A stretch of 64,000 nt of DNA from Halichondria panicea (Eukaryota > Porifera > Demospongiae > Suberitida > Halichondriidae), in the NCBI RefSeq assembly GCF_963675165.1, contig NC_087392.1, forward strand, positions 2,123,001-2,187,000, written 5' to 3'. Made by a program: the position numbers and the translations under genes. Below the pieces are notes generated by a model. The model was not told where the DNA came from. It saw only the letters and a list, made by a program, of their open reading frames with translations, and searched no databases. Numbering within the stretch: position 1 is the first letter of the stretch; each line of letters begins with the position of its first letter. Positions 11,577 to 28,197 of this stretch are shown piece by piece.

Positions 11577-11955
11577 CTATGTAGCCAGGGCCACTTGGCT
11601 GCTTGATTTCTTCACCTTAGGATTGGACAACAAGAAGTCCTCCTGAGGAATGGAATTACAGAATGAATTTACATCGGCTGGGTCATGGGCAACGAGCAAT
11701 TCATCAATGTACAACTTACTAGATCATATATAACTTTGATGATAAGTGAGCAGCTAGGACAAGTCGCCACATCCTCTCCATTCTCAAGATCCTCCTGTGG
11801 GAGTAGGTACGTAAAGATATTACTCAGAATGGTACTGCACTTTATACCCTAGTTATCTCAAACTGGTCACCACACGGACAAGGGTAGAGATACGTCTCTG
11901 TTTCTTCATCATACTCAAAGTCTTCAATCTCAACCTCATCATGGAACACGGCCAT
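11577..11955 (-). CDS. DPH3: Diphthamide biosynthesis protein 3 (CSL zinc finger)
   Basis: Three exons (11955-11848, 11794-11720, 11642-11577) give 82 aa, the same length as human DPH3. It starts [20 protein letters not shown] and holds the four zinc ligands in [12 protein letters not shown] and [18 protein letters not shown]3 (KTI11) gives electrons to the DPH1-DPH2 radical enzyme that begins diphthamide synthesis on eEF2, and also serves Elongator. The C-terminal 22 residues after VIYD do not match human but keep frame and splice signals. It is divergent with TMEM185, with 197 bp between start codons. Confidence 0.94.
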
Positions 11956-12152
11956 ATTGTCTACTAGCACAGGGACAACCTTATTTCTAACACAACCTTC
12001 TTGGTATATCTTCTTTAGTTTCTGGTCTGCGATCTTGCACAACCAGATGAAAAGGGTCAAGGTTTTTGTTATTCAATTTTACTCTTCTCAATTCTCTAGT
12101 GCGTAATTGGAAGAAAGCTAATTCGAGTGTGTGTGTGCAGTGTCTTTCAGGG

Positions 12153-15231
<3,079 letters not shown>

Positions 15232-15348
15232 TCGTGTTATTACAATTATGACATAAAATGTAATAGTGCCATAATTAGAATAAAACATGTACATGTATAA
15301 ATTATATATACAACATTATTATGTTCACATACTAATGAGGAAGAAAGT

Positions 15349-16487
15349 TTACGCAACTGTTCCGTTTGCTGGTATTAGTTTCAAAGAAGATAATAATGTT
15401 CTTGATAGTTCATAAGTCCCTATGAAGAAACCCAACAAGCCGAGCAAAATGACGCACACGTCTTTAGTCATCCAGATAGCTTGTTTGAATGCCACTAATG
15501 GTGAAGCATTCCATGGTAGGTGGTCACGTCTGAAGAACACCAGCATACTGAGTAGAGGAGGGAAGATGAGGGCCAGGGCATTACTCGCCACAGATCCAAC
15601 CAGTGAAATGAGGTCACCAAGGTCAGGTATAGACAACGCAAGGCAAGCTGCAGAGTGGGGACAGTCGTACTAAGTGCACCATATACGTACATTAGGCTGC
15701 TTCACGTACCTATTAATAGAACAATGACTGTTCGAAATGCAGACAAAACGATTACATTCACATTATCACTCTTCCAGTGAAATTTTTCTTTCAGTTGTTC
15801 GATACCCTTATTGACTGGGGGCTCCATGAAGTCCATGGGAACATAGAACTGGAGCAGGAAGGTTGCAAATATCACATAGGAGTAGAATATCCTGGCTATC
15901 ATGAATAGTCTGTAGTGATCATTAAAGTGTACATACATAAAGGTTTTATAATTATTACTTCCTTACATTGATTCAGCGATTTCATTTTTGCGTATCTCAA
16001 GGTTAAGTGTGATGCTGGCTTGGATACTGTCCCCGTAAGTGGCATAGCCCAGGGTGCCGACTGACACGTACAAGAACACTGTGAATGCCATCCCCACATA
16101 CAAAACTGGTTTGAAATCCTTGGGCTTCTTCATTTTGTTCTCCAATGGAAGAATCTATTATATTGTGTATTTTTCAAGGGACGCATTTTTTTACCACTCC
16201 AATTCCTTCAAAAGAGAAGATGGCATTCCCAAAGAAGAGGGCTAGCCCAGTGATCTGAGTTGGGTAATAATGGATCCCTCCACCATGACCATCGACAGTG
16301 ACATTCTCTGCATGCAGCTAAAGAAGGTGGGGGTGAAAGGTTAGGATAAACTTACTTGGACGCAGAGCAGCAGCTTGATGGTAGGGATCCACAGATCTAC
16401 ACACATGGAAAATAATGACAGTAGCTATAAATCTTGATTGGAGCTTACAAGAAAAGGTGTAATTCCTCATAGAAAATGATGCCCAGA
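15349..16487 (-). pseudogene. Duplicated 3' half of the SLC36 gene (copy A)
   Basis: A close copy of the last exons of the neighbouring transporter gene: tail of exon 6 (to 16487), then 16396-16356, 16307-16195, 16154-15967, 15909-15710, 15647-15349. All splice signals and frames are intact; one in-frame 3-bp loss is in the third piece. It has no start region of its own: exon 6 is cut 14 codons from its end at a junction with duplicated TMEM185 sequence. It could serve as alternative terminal exons spliced from exon 6 of the full gene, or be an unexpressed relic. Its C terminus (GTYELSRTLLSSLK..) looks more like animal SLC36 proteins (GTYEAL) than that of the full gene. Confidence 0.8.
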
Positions 16488-16497
16488 CTGGCGCATG

Positions 16498-16639
16498 GCG
16501 TTGATGAACCAATCAGAGTCCGGACTATAGACAGTTAGCTGGTAGCTTAAGAAAGGCACCCCCCCCCCCCTGCAGTGCCAAACACTATACTGAATAATGT
16601 ATACCCTTTTTCGAGAGTCTCTATGAACCTGACTAATCA
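16498..16639 (+). pseudogene. Copied 3' tail of TMEM185
   Basis: Matches 15092-15235 (the last coding bases and stop of TMEM185) with small gaps and a lengthened C tract near 16560. It lies between the two SLC36 3' copies and fixes the structure as a tandem duplication of about 1.4 kb spanning the convergent ends of both genes. It cannot encode a protein alone. Confidence 0.88.
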
Positions 16640-16976
16640 TGTCTTCCAATAATTCGTGTCAATGTTGTATATTTATACATGTAGACTAATAATATAATTA
16701 TGACTGTTTAATTAATGTAGTTGTGCCCATAAATTGAAACTTGTATACTACTAGTACTGTCAAGGGCTTGAGAGAAAAGTTACCATTTGTGTGAGCAGAA
16801 GATCCAAGTCTGAGAATAGTCTGAGTTGCATCAGATACCACATAGCGTGAAATAATTTTGTTCGATATTTTTTTCATGGTTATAGCAATCCTACACGAAA
16901 ATATCTATAACGTGCAAAAATTAAAAGCGTTACGAAAATTTTTTCATTTTACCTCAAAAATGACAATAATCACATA

Positions 16977-19139
<2,163 letters not shown>

Positions 19140-19457
19140 TTTGTTATGTTGGGAACCGCAAATGGATGGGGGCGGGGCTGCTGTACCAGCAATTTTTTAG
19201 TTTCCAGGCCATAATTATTATGCCCAGGCCGTCTAAAATTATATTATTAGAGACAAATCGGCAATCTACTATTAAAGTTTTGTTGTGTATGCAAACAATG
19301 TTGGAACATAACTAGAATCATTCAAACAATATTGCCAACTGCGCAAGTTCACAAAAACACAAACTCTGGGGGATATGCTATATAATTATTGTACTAGCTC
19401 GTGAAATGTTATATAATGTGTGCAAAAAACTGGTACTAACACAAACGATACAAACAG

Positions 19458-20404
19458 TTAATTATCAAAGTCATCCATCCATTCATCGTCCCCAACGTCA
19501 CTGTCCTCATCACTATCGCTATGTAACACATCATAACGGTCCAAGATGGCTGCCACATCCCAGGACACCTCGGCCTTCGTAAGGGCAGCCTCCTCCTCAA
19601 CCTACAAGGTGACAAAAGAGTGTGGGATAGTGGGCAAGTGTGACAATGAGTAATTCCGGCAGGCATTTGCTTAGCTAAAGTTAAGTTAGTTAAGCTAAAG
19701 CTTAACAGAGGCCAATTAGAATAATTTTACAAGGCAATTATCTTAATTATGAATAGCCATGCAGCATTTCTGCTAATAACACATGAATCCTAACACAAAC
19801 ACTTCGTGAGTCCTCACCTTTTTGAGCTGGGTGCCCCTCCTTATGGCTACCAGTAGGTCACTCCTATTGTGCTTCAGAACTCCAATGTCCACACCTCCGG
19901 CCTTCAGTATCTCGTTTGGTTGCTTACTAGACTCTCCCTGGCTTCCTCGAGGGGACATTATCTTGTGAGGGCTCACGTAAAGGCTGCTCGCTCGCTTGGA
20001 GAATCGTCTCTTGGAGGGAGGAACATGAGAGGACTTGCCAAACGATCCCGATGGAATAGAGCTATTTGGAGTGTTGAAGCTGTATAGGGGGGACATGCCA
20101 AAATGTGGAGAGTGTTCGAAAGGTGTCAGAGTGGAATTGAGGTCGAAAGACCCTTTGCCCTGAGGAGTGACAGGAGAGAGGATCCTATCGAGGGTGGCAC
20201 TATTCTCAGGTGTGATTGTCCTGTTGAGGTCTCCGTTGACCAAAAGGGGGGAGGTAGGGCTAAGCGGGTTGCTACGACGACTCATGTTTGAGAGCACCTC
20301 TGACAGAGCCATTGCAACACTCTGACGACGATCAGCATCCAGGCTACTAGTCTGAGCGACAGCTGTGTGTGCGGTTCCAGGGGTGGCCGGTCCACTCCCT
20401 GTGT

Positions 20405-20469
<65 letters not shown>

Positions 20470-23400
20470 GTGTGGGATATACATTTACTCAAGGGCCACC
20501 GTGCACTTTTGGTCCAAAATTGGGAGTTTTTGGACGCAATAAAAACTATAACATTATGATGAAGGAACGTGAATCCGGAATTATCGTGAAAAATCTATAA
20601 AGCAAAGATTAGAAAACAATGTTTTTTGTGTTGCTTTAATTCGAAGATCGTCAACAAGTTTCAACTGTAAGTAGCCTATTACACCACATAAGCAGTCCAT
20701 GAAAGTGTCTAGTTCGCTCAAATAGCTCATTTTTATGTCAACACACACACACACATAAACCGACACACATATACACACACATAAACCGACACACACACAC
20801 CAATCACTCTACCCCTGCTACACTGCGCACACACGGGGTAATGAACGTGCTGCCATACAAGGTAAGCCAATATAGACTAGAGAGTTGTTGTACGTACCCT
20901 CCTTACCAGTGATGGGTCCTTGAGCAGTCTTGGAGTTGGCTGATCTGGACAGACTGTCTTGCCTCTGCAGTGGAAGAGGAGGATCTCCATTCACCAGAGT
21001 ACTGTCAGTCTTCTCTACAGAGCTGTCCAGCTTGGTCTTACTTGGTATCGGACTAGAATCCGTCTGTTGTGATGTCGTCTGAATAGGACTACTTGAATCA
21101 GATTCAGCTTTCCCAGCATCCGGTGATGCCATTGAGAATGGACTGGAGTCCATTACAGGAGTGACCCGCCTTTTCTTTGCTGAGTCAGGAGTGCTACGCC
21201 CACCACTGTCGGCACTGGGAGGTCTCGGGGGAGCTGGTCGTCGTGGCTTGCGAGACTGCAGGGGAGGAAGTAGAGACATATGACATTAAGTGAAACCTTA
21301 CTCACGTATTATAAGGCTTTACACATGTGTACGTGTAACTGTAAATGTATTTGACAAGGAATGAAATGTTGCGAACATGTGTACAGTACCTGAGAACTGA
21401 TTGTCATCTTAGCTTGCAACTCCTGAGACAGAGGACGCTCAAAATCTCCTACCGCCAGTAACATGGACTGGGGACGACCGGTGGAATTGGACTGGGCAGA
21501 GGGCGTCCTGTTTAATGAGGTCTGTGAGGAAGCCATCCCCAACAATGGACTCTCTCTACCAGAAAAGGGCATATCAATTACTGAGGATGGTCTATCTTGT
21601 ATTTTAAGTTTTTCTCTGGCTCTAACGGCTGCATTCCTGAGGTTGGCATTGCTGTGTCCTGCTATAGTCATGCTGCGTTGTATTGGTGATCTGTTGTGTC
21701 GGTCGCGGACAGCATCAGAGCCAGTTTGAACACGAAAGTTGGGTGGGGTCGATATTCGAGTGAGGAGTGGGGCGACTGAACGATTGGAGAGGTTTGATGC
21801 TGCCTTAAAGGTACTTGTAGCTTTGGGGTAGTCCCCTTTAGTGAGGGTGGTATTAAATCCAGTTGTTCCAAGTTCTAATTGTTCTAGTTGTTTCTTAGGC
21901 AATACAGTGAGGTCGCTCGAGCTACTCTTAGCACTGCCTTCCACTGTACGCATCTGATCACTACTGAGTACACTGTCAGGGGTGGCTCTAACGGGAGTGG
22001 GGTTGGGGGACTTTGAGCGAGATCGAGAGCGGCTTCTACGTAGGGAGAATGAACGTCTAAGACCTCCCCTCTGGAACTTGCTTGAACTATCTGATTTTGT
22101 TGAAGCTTTATCCGACTTTGTAGAGGAATTGTCTACTTCAGGAAGATCTGCTGGCGTCACCTCAATTTGTGGGAAAACAGCTGCAATGGATTTCGAGAGA
22201 GGGTCGGCCAAGTGTTTGGATTTTGGTATCTTGACTCCTTTCCTAGCCATAGCCGTGTAGCCGGGAGACACACGCACAGAGTAACTTCGTTGGAGACCCT
22301 TCTGTTTGCTTGAGGACGAGAGGCCAAGCATATCGATACTTTGGTTGGATGATGAATGGTAAGATAGGGGTCGAGTTTTTTTCTTTCGTATAGATCGTGA
22401 TACAACTGTGGCACTACGTTTGAGTTTCTTCGATCCTCCTATAGGAGAGACTGATCCTGTGCTGTCAAACCTTCCTCCAGGAATTCCACTGGGTCTGCCC
22501 AGCAGAGTAGGCTGCAAGGGAAACAATAGAAGCTAGGTATCATAACAATCATTACAATTGTAGACTATTTGTTTGTTGCCAAGCAATGAGAATACTTGCT
22601 TACTGACCACATTACTAGGAGAGTGTTGGGAAAGGCACCATGGAATCAATGCACTGGGTTCTGTGTGTACATACACAGAACACATACAATATATAGGGGG
22701 AAGTGGTAGATATGGATACTGAAAACCTGCTGCCTCACAAAAACAGCAGCTTATCAAGTACTGAATTACTATACAGAAAGCACTAGGACTGCCGTAGTAG
22801 TTTCCCCTATTCCAGGAGGTAATTAGTGTGCACATATACAGGTGTGGATTAGTGACAATAGGTTCACACTTTAAAGACATACACAATAATGGCAAACAGT
22901 TGGCATTTGAAAACATGAGAGGTTTGGGAAATGAGGCCACATAAAATCGATCCACATCAAAGGTATGGCCTAATTAACACAATTATTATCATGTATCAAA
23001 AAGGAATGCCATACTTCATGGTTAGCACGATTGGTATGCAATTTCCGACTACATATAAACAAAGCATGTAAATACACTAACAGCTACATGTTCAATTATC
23101 CACCCCCACACACTTACGCTGAGGATATGACCCGAAGACTTTCTGCGTAGAGCTCCCTTCTTGACCGAGCTCATCCACTGCTCAAAGAAGTAGCTTGGGT
23201 TGGAGTACATGTGCAAAGCGTCGCGGCCATCAGGCCATAAGCTAGAGAAACTGTTCAGTGGTGGCGTGTGTGCAGCCTGAATGGTCAGAGCCAGCGGAGG
23301 GGGAGGGGGGTGCTTGCTAAGCATCAGTTGGTTGGACTCTCGGCGACTCTTGAACTGGAAATCAGGGTGGGGGATCTCAAATCCTTCAGTAGCTGCAAAA

Positions 23401-24211
23401 ACAAGAGTGGATGTGTAATGTTGCCAGGAGGTGACACCACAATAAATGGTCCCTAAATTGAAGTGCATTAGAGTACAATGCAGACTTGTACACACTTTAC
23501 ACAGCCACTGCCAAAGTCTATAGCTCTTTTATAGAGCTACAGTGGTACAGCAAAGTGATAATTATAAGTATAAGGTATATATATGTACAGTCATTACGGA
23601 CACACATAACGTAGTGTCCATGGCTATGAACATCATCTCCAAGGGCTACCGGAGTACCTCATTTCAATGTTATTACAACTATCCAGTTATGCCAACAGAT
23701 CAAAGAGCAGCTGATCAGATAAGACACAGCAAGGTATTATTATACCGCAGAGCCTCTTGAATATTCATCACTGAAATCTCACATAATTATTAAATAAATA
23801 TTCATACAACATCTCAACTCAATCAAATTCACCTTCTAGGTCAGGATCTAGCGATGGCAGCACCTCTTCCTTCAGTCTTCTCATCCGAGCTTCAAGCTGG
23901 GTACTGCGAGAGTGACAACTGGCCAGACCATCGGCAATCGCCCCCATCACACCCTCGGCATGTTGAGATAATGAGCTGAGCTGGCGAATAGTTGAGGCAA
24001 GGCGATGGACCATCAGAGCTTGGAGAGGGTTGGTAGACACAGACTCAAGGATAGGCATACAGCTCGTCATAGTCAATAGTTTGTCCACCTCTTTGCACTC
24101 TTGATCCTCTGGGTGAGGCTGGACATCTTCTGGTCCAGGTCTGCATAGACTAGCTTTGGTTGAGGGGTGACTCTCACTACGAGGCTCGATGTATCGTACC
24201 ACCAGCGGCAT
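19458..24211 (-). CDS. WASF/WAVE-family Arp2/3 activator, unusually long
   Basis: Six exons (24211-23833, 23392-23118, 22511-21390, 21255-20898, 20398-19818, 19601-19458) give 952 aa; human WASF1-3 are about 500-560. The N terminus MPLVVRYIEPR with STIRQLSSLSQHAEGVMG is the WAVE homology domain; exon 2 has the WAVE-specific YSNPSYFFEQW. Exons 3-5 form a ~650-residue Ser/Arg/Pro-rich middle with KPRRPAPPRPP. A WH2 actin-binding motif (RSDLLVAIRRGTQLKKV) ends exon 5, and exon 6 supplies the connector and acidic tail (DVAAILDRYDVLHSDSDEDS...DDEWMDD). This order lets Rac-WAVE complexes drive Arp2/3 actin branching at the membrane. The long middle replaces the usual polyproline region. Start is fixed by the family MPL motif. 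Confidence 0.88.
20402..20466. repeat. (TG)n microsatellite at a WASF splice acceptor
   Basis: About 30 TG units in WASF intron 4; on the coding strand it reads (CA)n and runs directly into the acceptor of exon 5 (20398). A CA-rich tract replaces the usual pyrimidine tract. Confidence 0.9.
20480..20835. repeat. Interspersed repeat family R1, copy 1
   Basis: Shares GAAAGTGTCTAGTTCGCTCA, AATAGCTCATTTT and CCAATCACTCTACCCCTGCT with the inverted copy at 49866-50140, and the last block with 54596-54662. Non-coding and lies in WASF intron 4. Contains internal CA runs. Class unknown; no terminal inverted repeats were found. Confidence 0.65.
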
Positions 24212-24471
24212 CCTGATTGATAGGTAGACTATTATGGGCGGCAGACTCTCCTGATTAATCTGCTAGCTTCTAAATCTTAAATCTCGCAAGATGGTAGGTA
24301 CAGGTTTTAGCACAGCGTGCATGAAATTTCAATGATGTCAATTTACGTTTTTGTAATGAATACCATTTAGCAGAGGATGATATAAGATGATAAGTGAAGA
24401 GGATAAATCGACTACAAGTCATGTCAGGAGTGCATGAACTCCTGGTCATGTACACGTAGACTACAGCTAAC

Positions 24472-27400
24472 TCAACGTCCTGTTTTAAGTGTCTTCTTTT
24501 GCTTCTGCAGTTGCTGGAGACCGTCCAACAGAGTGTAAGGGAGGTGATGTTTGATGACGTCTTTCTCCAGGATGAGCTCTGAGAATTCCGACTGTGCCGT
24601 CCAATGAGCTTGCAGCTGTGCCTTCGACAGCAAACCAAAACACCTGTGGTGAGGAAGGAAAATGCATAATTATTCACATTGGAGCTACAATTTTTTTCTC
24701 TATTTATATATATATACAGCACTTTCATGCCAAGAACAATATGCTGCTATAACAGTTAGCACTCCTGCAGTTACAAAATGTATATAGCCTAGTAATTTTG
24801 TACATTCATACTAAATACTTTTATGGACAAATTGATTCACAGTTTGATAGGGGTGTCCCATGTGATGTGTAAGATTCTGCCAGGAATGTACAGAGGCATC
24901 TTGACTCTAGAGCTCAGCCTCTCTTTGCCTGTGATCTTATCCTTAGCACGAAGCAGCTTCATGTCAGCAACGACATCATAGATATCGTCCTGCACACATC
25001 CATAATCATACTATAAGGTCATGCATTATATACAAACACACCTCATCATAAGTGGCATCAAAGTCGTTGATAAGGTCAGGGTCTTTTTGGAAGGCCAGCT
25101 CAGTGTTTGAGAGCATTCGTTTCTTTCTGAGCAAACACGGGCGACAGCATCCCAACCAGTAGAAGAAAGAGTCGATGAATATGCGATACTATAAATTATA
25201 TAAGGACGTCAGACAATCAATACAAAATTATGTGTACCTTGGGAACTTTGCAGTTCTGAAGCAAGTCCAGGACATGGGCGCTAAGTGCATCAAAACTCTC
25301 AGGTCGTAATCTGTCCAAATAATAATTAATGTCTCTACAAACTCATCAAGCTGGTTCACCTTGGTACAATATCACTGCCCAGAACTACACTGGTTATGAA
25401 CCCTCTTGTGTAGGGAATAGAGTCACGGCTACAAGTGGAAAAGGTACACAGTAATGGGACACTTGATGTCTACCCATTCAACCACACAATTAGTATCAAT
25501 TAAGGGTAAACCAAGTTGCGGTTGACCTACTTAATAATACAGCCAGGAGGGGAGTAAGCAAAACACTGAAGTCTGGGGTACTTTGGTTTGAGGGTTATGG
25601 CCAGCAGGGCAGCAGCTCCAGCACCTAGAGAGTGACCCACAATCACCAGCCGATAGTGCTGCATTAGGAACACAAAGTTGGAAATTAAATTGAGACACAG
25701 CCTATGTGTCATTGCAAGGAGCAACTAAGATTTCCAAAACACTTGGACAGTAATAAAACTTACAGAGAAAGCTCTAAAAGCTTTTGTTAATATCTCATCT
25801 TTCTCCAGTCTTAGCTGCACTCCGTGTGCCCCGGCCATCATGCCCTGGGGGGGGGGGGGGGGTAATGGAGGGTTGTGTAAGCAATACTGAGTGTACCCTG
25901 TGTCCATATACGTCACCATCCTCACAAGTGGAAACAATGTCAGGCTCTGAACTCAGATCAGTCAATACATCCTGAGGGTAGGGGCACACAACAATAAACT
26001 ACTATGCTTCATAAGGACAACCATACTCACATGAATGGAGAGAGTACCCCTTATTGAAATGACAACAGCCTCGTATTTGTGATCAATAGCCACAAAGAAA
26101 GCAGGACAGAACACCTGCACACAATATGACATCAAACTCAGAGCACAATATCAATTATGGGCGTATACGTCTTACCCCACTCTTGTTTGAGACATGCACA
26201 ATGTCTTCATCAGCCAGTTCTGCTGTCTTCTTGAGAGCAACCAGTTCACACCCACAGCAACCAGCCTTTACGTTAAACCCATTTCCATTACCTTTTTTAT
26301 CACTTTCTTTCTTACTGCAGCAGCAGGTAAAGCAACGTCTGGGTGGATGGACACTCATAATAATAACATTGGTAGTGTTAGAGTTGGCGGCTTACACGTA
26401 CAAGCAACATTTGGTGAGTTTAAGAGAACCAAACAGTATGCCATTGTGGTGGAGATAGGCAGCATTGCCGTAAGCAGCTGCTGCAAACTTCATATAGTAG
26501 ACTGCTCGATTGAAATGCTTGGAGACAAGCTGTGAAAACACAATAATTATTATATAGCAGTGCAGCTGAGTTTTCAAATGACAACTTACATCATTGCCAA
26601 AGTCCAGAGGCTTCCTTAGCTCAATATTAGAGCTATACACCTGTATAATCACAGAGAGTTAAAACATGCTACCAACACATTAGCACTAAGTCACAATTTT
26701 GCGATGAAAAGCATAGAGGGCAAGCCCAGCGGCAATATCCGAGGGCACGTAACCTCTGAACTGGTTGAATGCATCAGCCAGTGTGGCGGCGACATCAGCA
26801 AAGGCTGTCTTTTGACCATCTCTCAGTTTGAGGCAACAGAACATGCACTGGACCCTCCATTGCCAATTCCTCTGTCTCTTGTGGTGGACCAAGGTCTCAC
26901 TGCTAGCACGGGAGAGACGACGCCCTCCGTATGTGGTGTCGGGTTGCAGTCTCTCATAACGAAGCTTCTTATTGGGATTACAGCAGCAGCTGCAAGGAAC
27001 GCGACAGATACCTATGGGTAGAAAAATGGTTAAATTTGCTAACAATATGTGTTGTGGTGCTTTACCTATCCTCATAATGAGGTATAAGCCAACAGTTACT
27101 GATCCAATGAAGTTCCATACCAGTACCCCTCTTGTGAGCAACAAAACTTGGTGTGATTTGTGGCAGTCAATGGTCGGATCAAACGCCCAAAGCACTCCGA
27201 CAATGTCCCATGCAAATTCCAATGTGCCTATTCCAGTGAGGATGTATATTGGGATGCTTATCTTTTTACGAGGTTGGGAGTTGGAAATGGTGCCACTAGA
27301 ACTGATAAATACAATGGAGACTTCCACCATAGCAGCTATGACATGGAGAAAAGCCAGCACAAAGAGGTAAACTTTCAGGAGTTTATCATCATGGCATTTG

Positions 27401-27875
27401 TAACTGCTGTCATACGTCAGCATAACACCTCCGACGAGAATAAACCTGGAAGGAAGTATAATTTTATTTTAAAGGCACCATTTAACATAGACGTCTACTA
27501 CCTATACTGTCTTTCTTCTCGTCTAGTCTAAAATTTTATTTTTACTGTACTGCCAAGTGAATAATTTTTTTGCTGGTGCTTTTAGTTTATAAGTACAAGT
27601 AATAGGCTATACATGCAGCAATTGATCTATTCATGGAACAGCTACTATTACTTTATATTCGCTATTAAGCCACTGCGCGCACCACTAGAAAATTATAATT
27701 TTTGTGGCGCTGTAATTAGAAAAAAGGTGGTATACGTAACAGCCTCTTTTATAAAATCATGTCAATTTGCTGTAGCTCACCAAAACACTCTGAGTAGAAT
27801 GGAGCCGATGTAAGGAAAGACAAGGTCATCACTGCCTATCTTCCACTTGCGACAAAAGACCTCTAATGCAGGCAT
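24472..27875 (-). CDS. sn-1-specific diacylglycerol lipase (DAGLB-like)
   Basis: Fifteen exons (27875-27781, 27445-27066, 27011-26695, 26640-26590, 26529-26396, 26338-26176, 26114-26031, 25971-25897, 25844-25764, 25658-25531, 25428-25360, 25310-25238, 25188-25042, 24989-24841, 24643-24472) give 705 aa; human DAGLB is 672. It starts MPALEVFCRKWKIGSDDLVF, has four N-terminal membrane segments, a Cys-rich cytosolic insert, then the lipase domain: nucleophile Ser in VIVGHSLGAGAAALLA (about S470), Asp in VVLGSDIVPR (about D522) and His in IPGRILHI (about H640). DAGL cleaves diacylglycerol to 2-arachidonoylglycerol-type monoacylglycerols. Exon 14 looks as if it ends in a stop (AAACTGTGA), but that GTGA is a donor; exon 15 restores the family C terminus. 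Confidence 0.92.
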
Positions 27876-28197
27876 TGTGGTGTACGTGTACGTGTATGCA
27901 GGCTCTCTCTCTTTGTGTCAGCTGCATCTCCCTGACAACGATCAGTTGTAGATCTTGCTTGAAGAGCCTGAGGACTCTCCATGCAAATCGTAGCATACCG
28001 GTACATACAGACAAGCTGGTAAAGTGTGATTAAATAACATGTAGAGCAAATAGATGAAATCAACCCGTACCCAAAAATTTATCTGGCAGAAGAGCTAAGG
28101 TCAGGAATCCCATTGGTGAGTTTTGCAATTATTGAATGAAACTTCTAAACGTATCCAATATCCTTGTACAGCTAAGGTAGATCCTATGCTATGTGCA
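27876..28197. promoter_or_regulatory. Divergent promoter region, DAGL/BUD13
   Basis: 322 bp between the start codons of two divergent genes. No repeat or strong motif recognised apart from GTACGTGTACGTGTA near 27880. Role inferred from position. Confidence 0.4.

Noticed and set aside
24485-24728. Alternative frames at the end of the lipase gene
   Set aside because: Only the frame entered from exon 14 with a phase-2 junction matches the DAGL C terminus.
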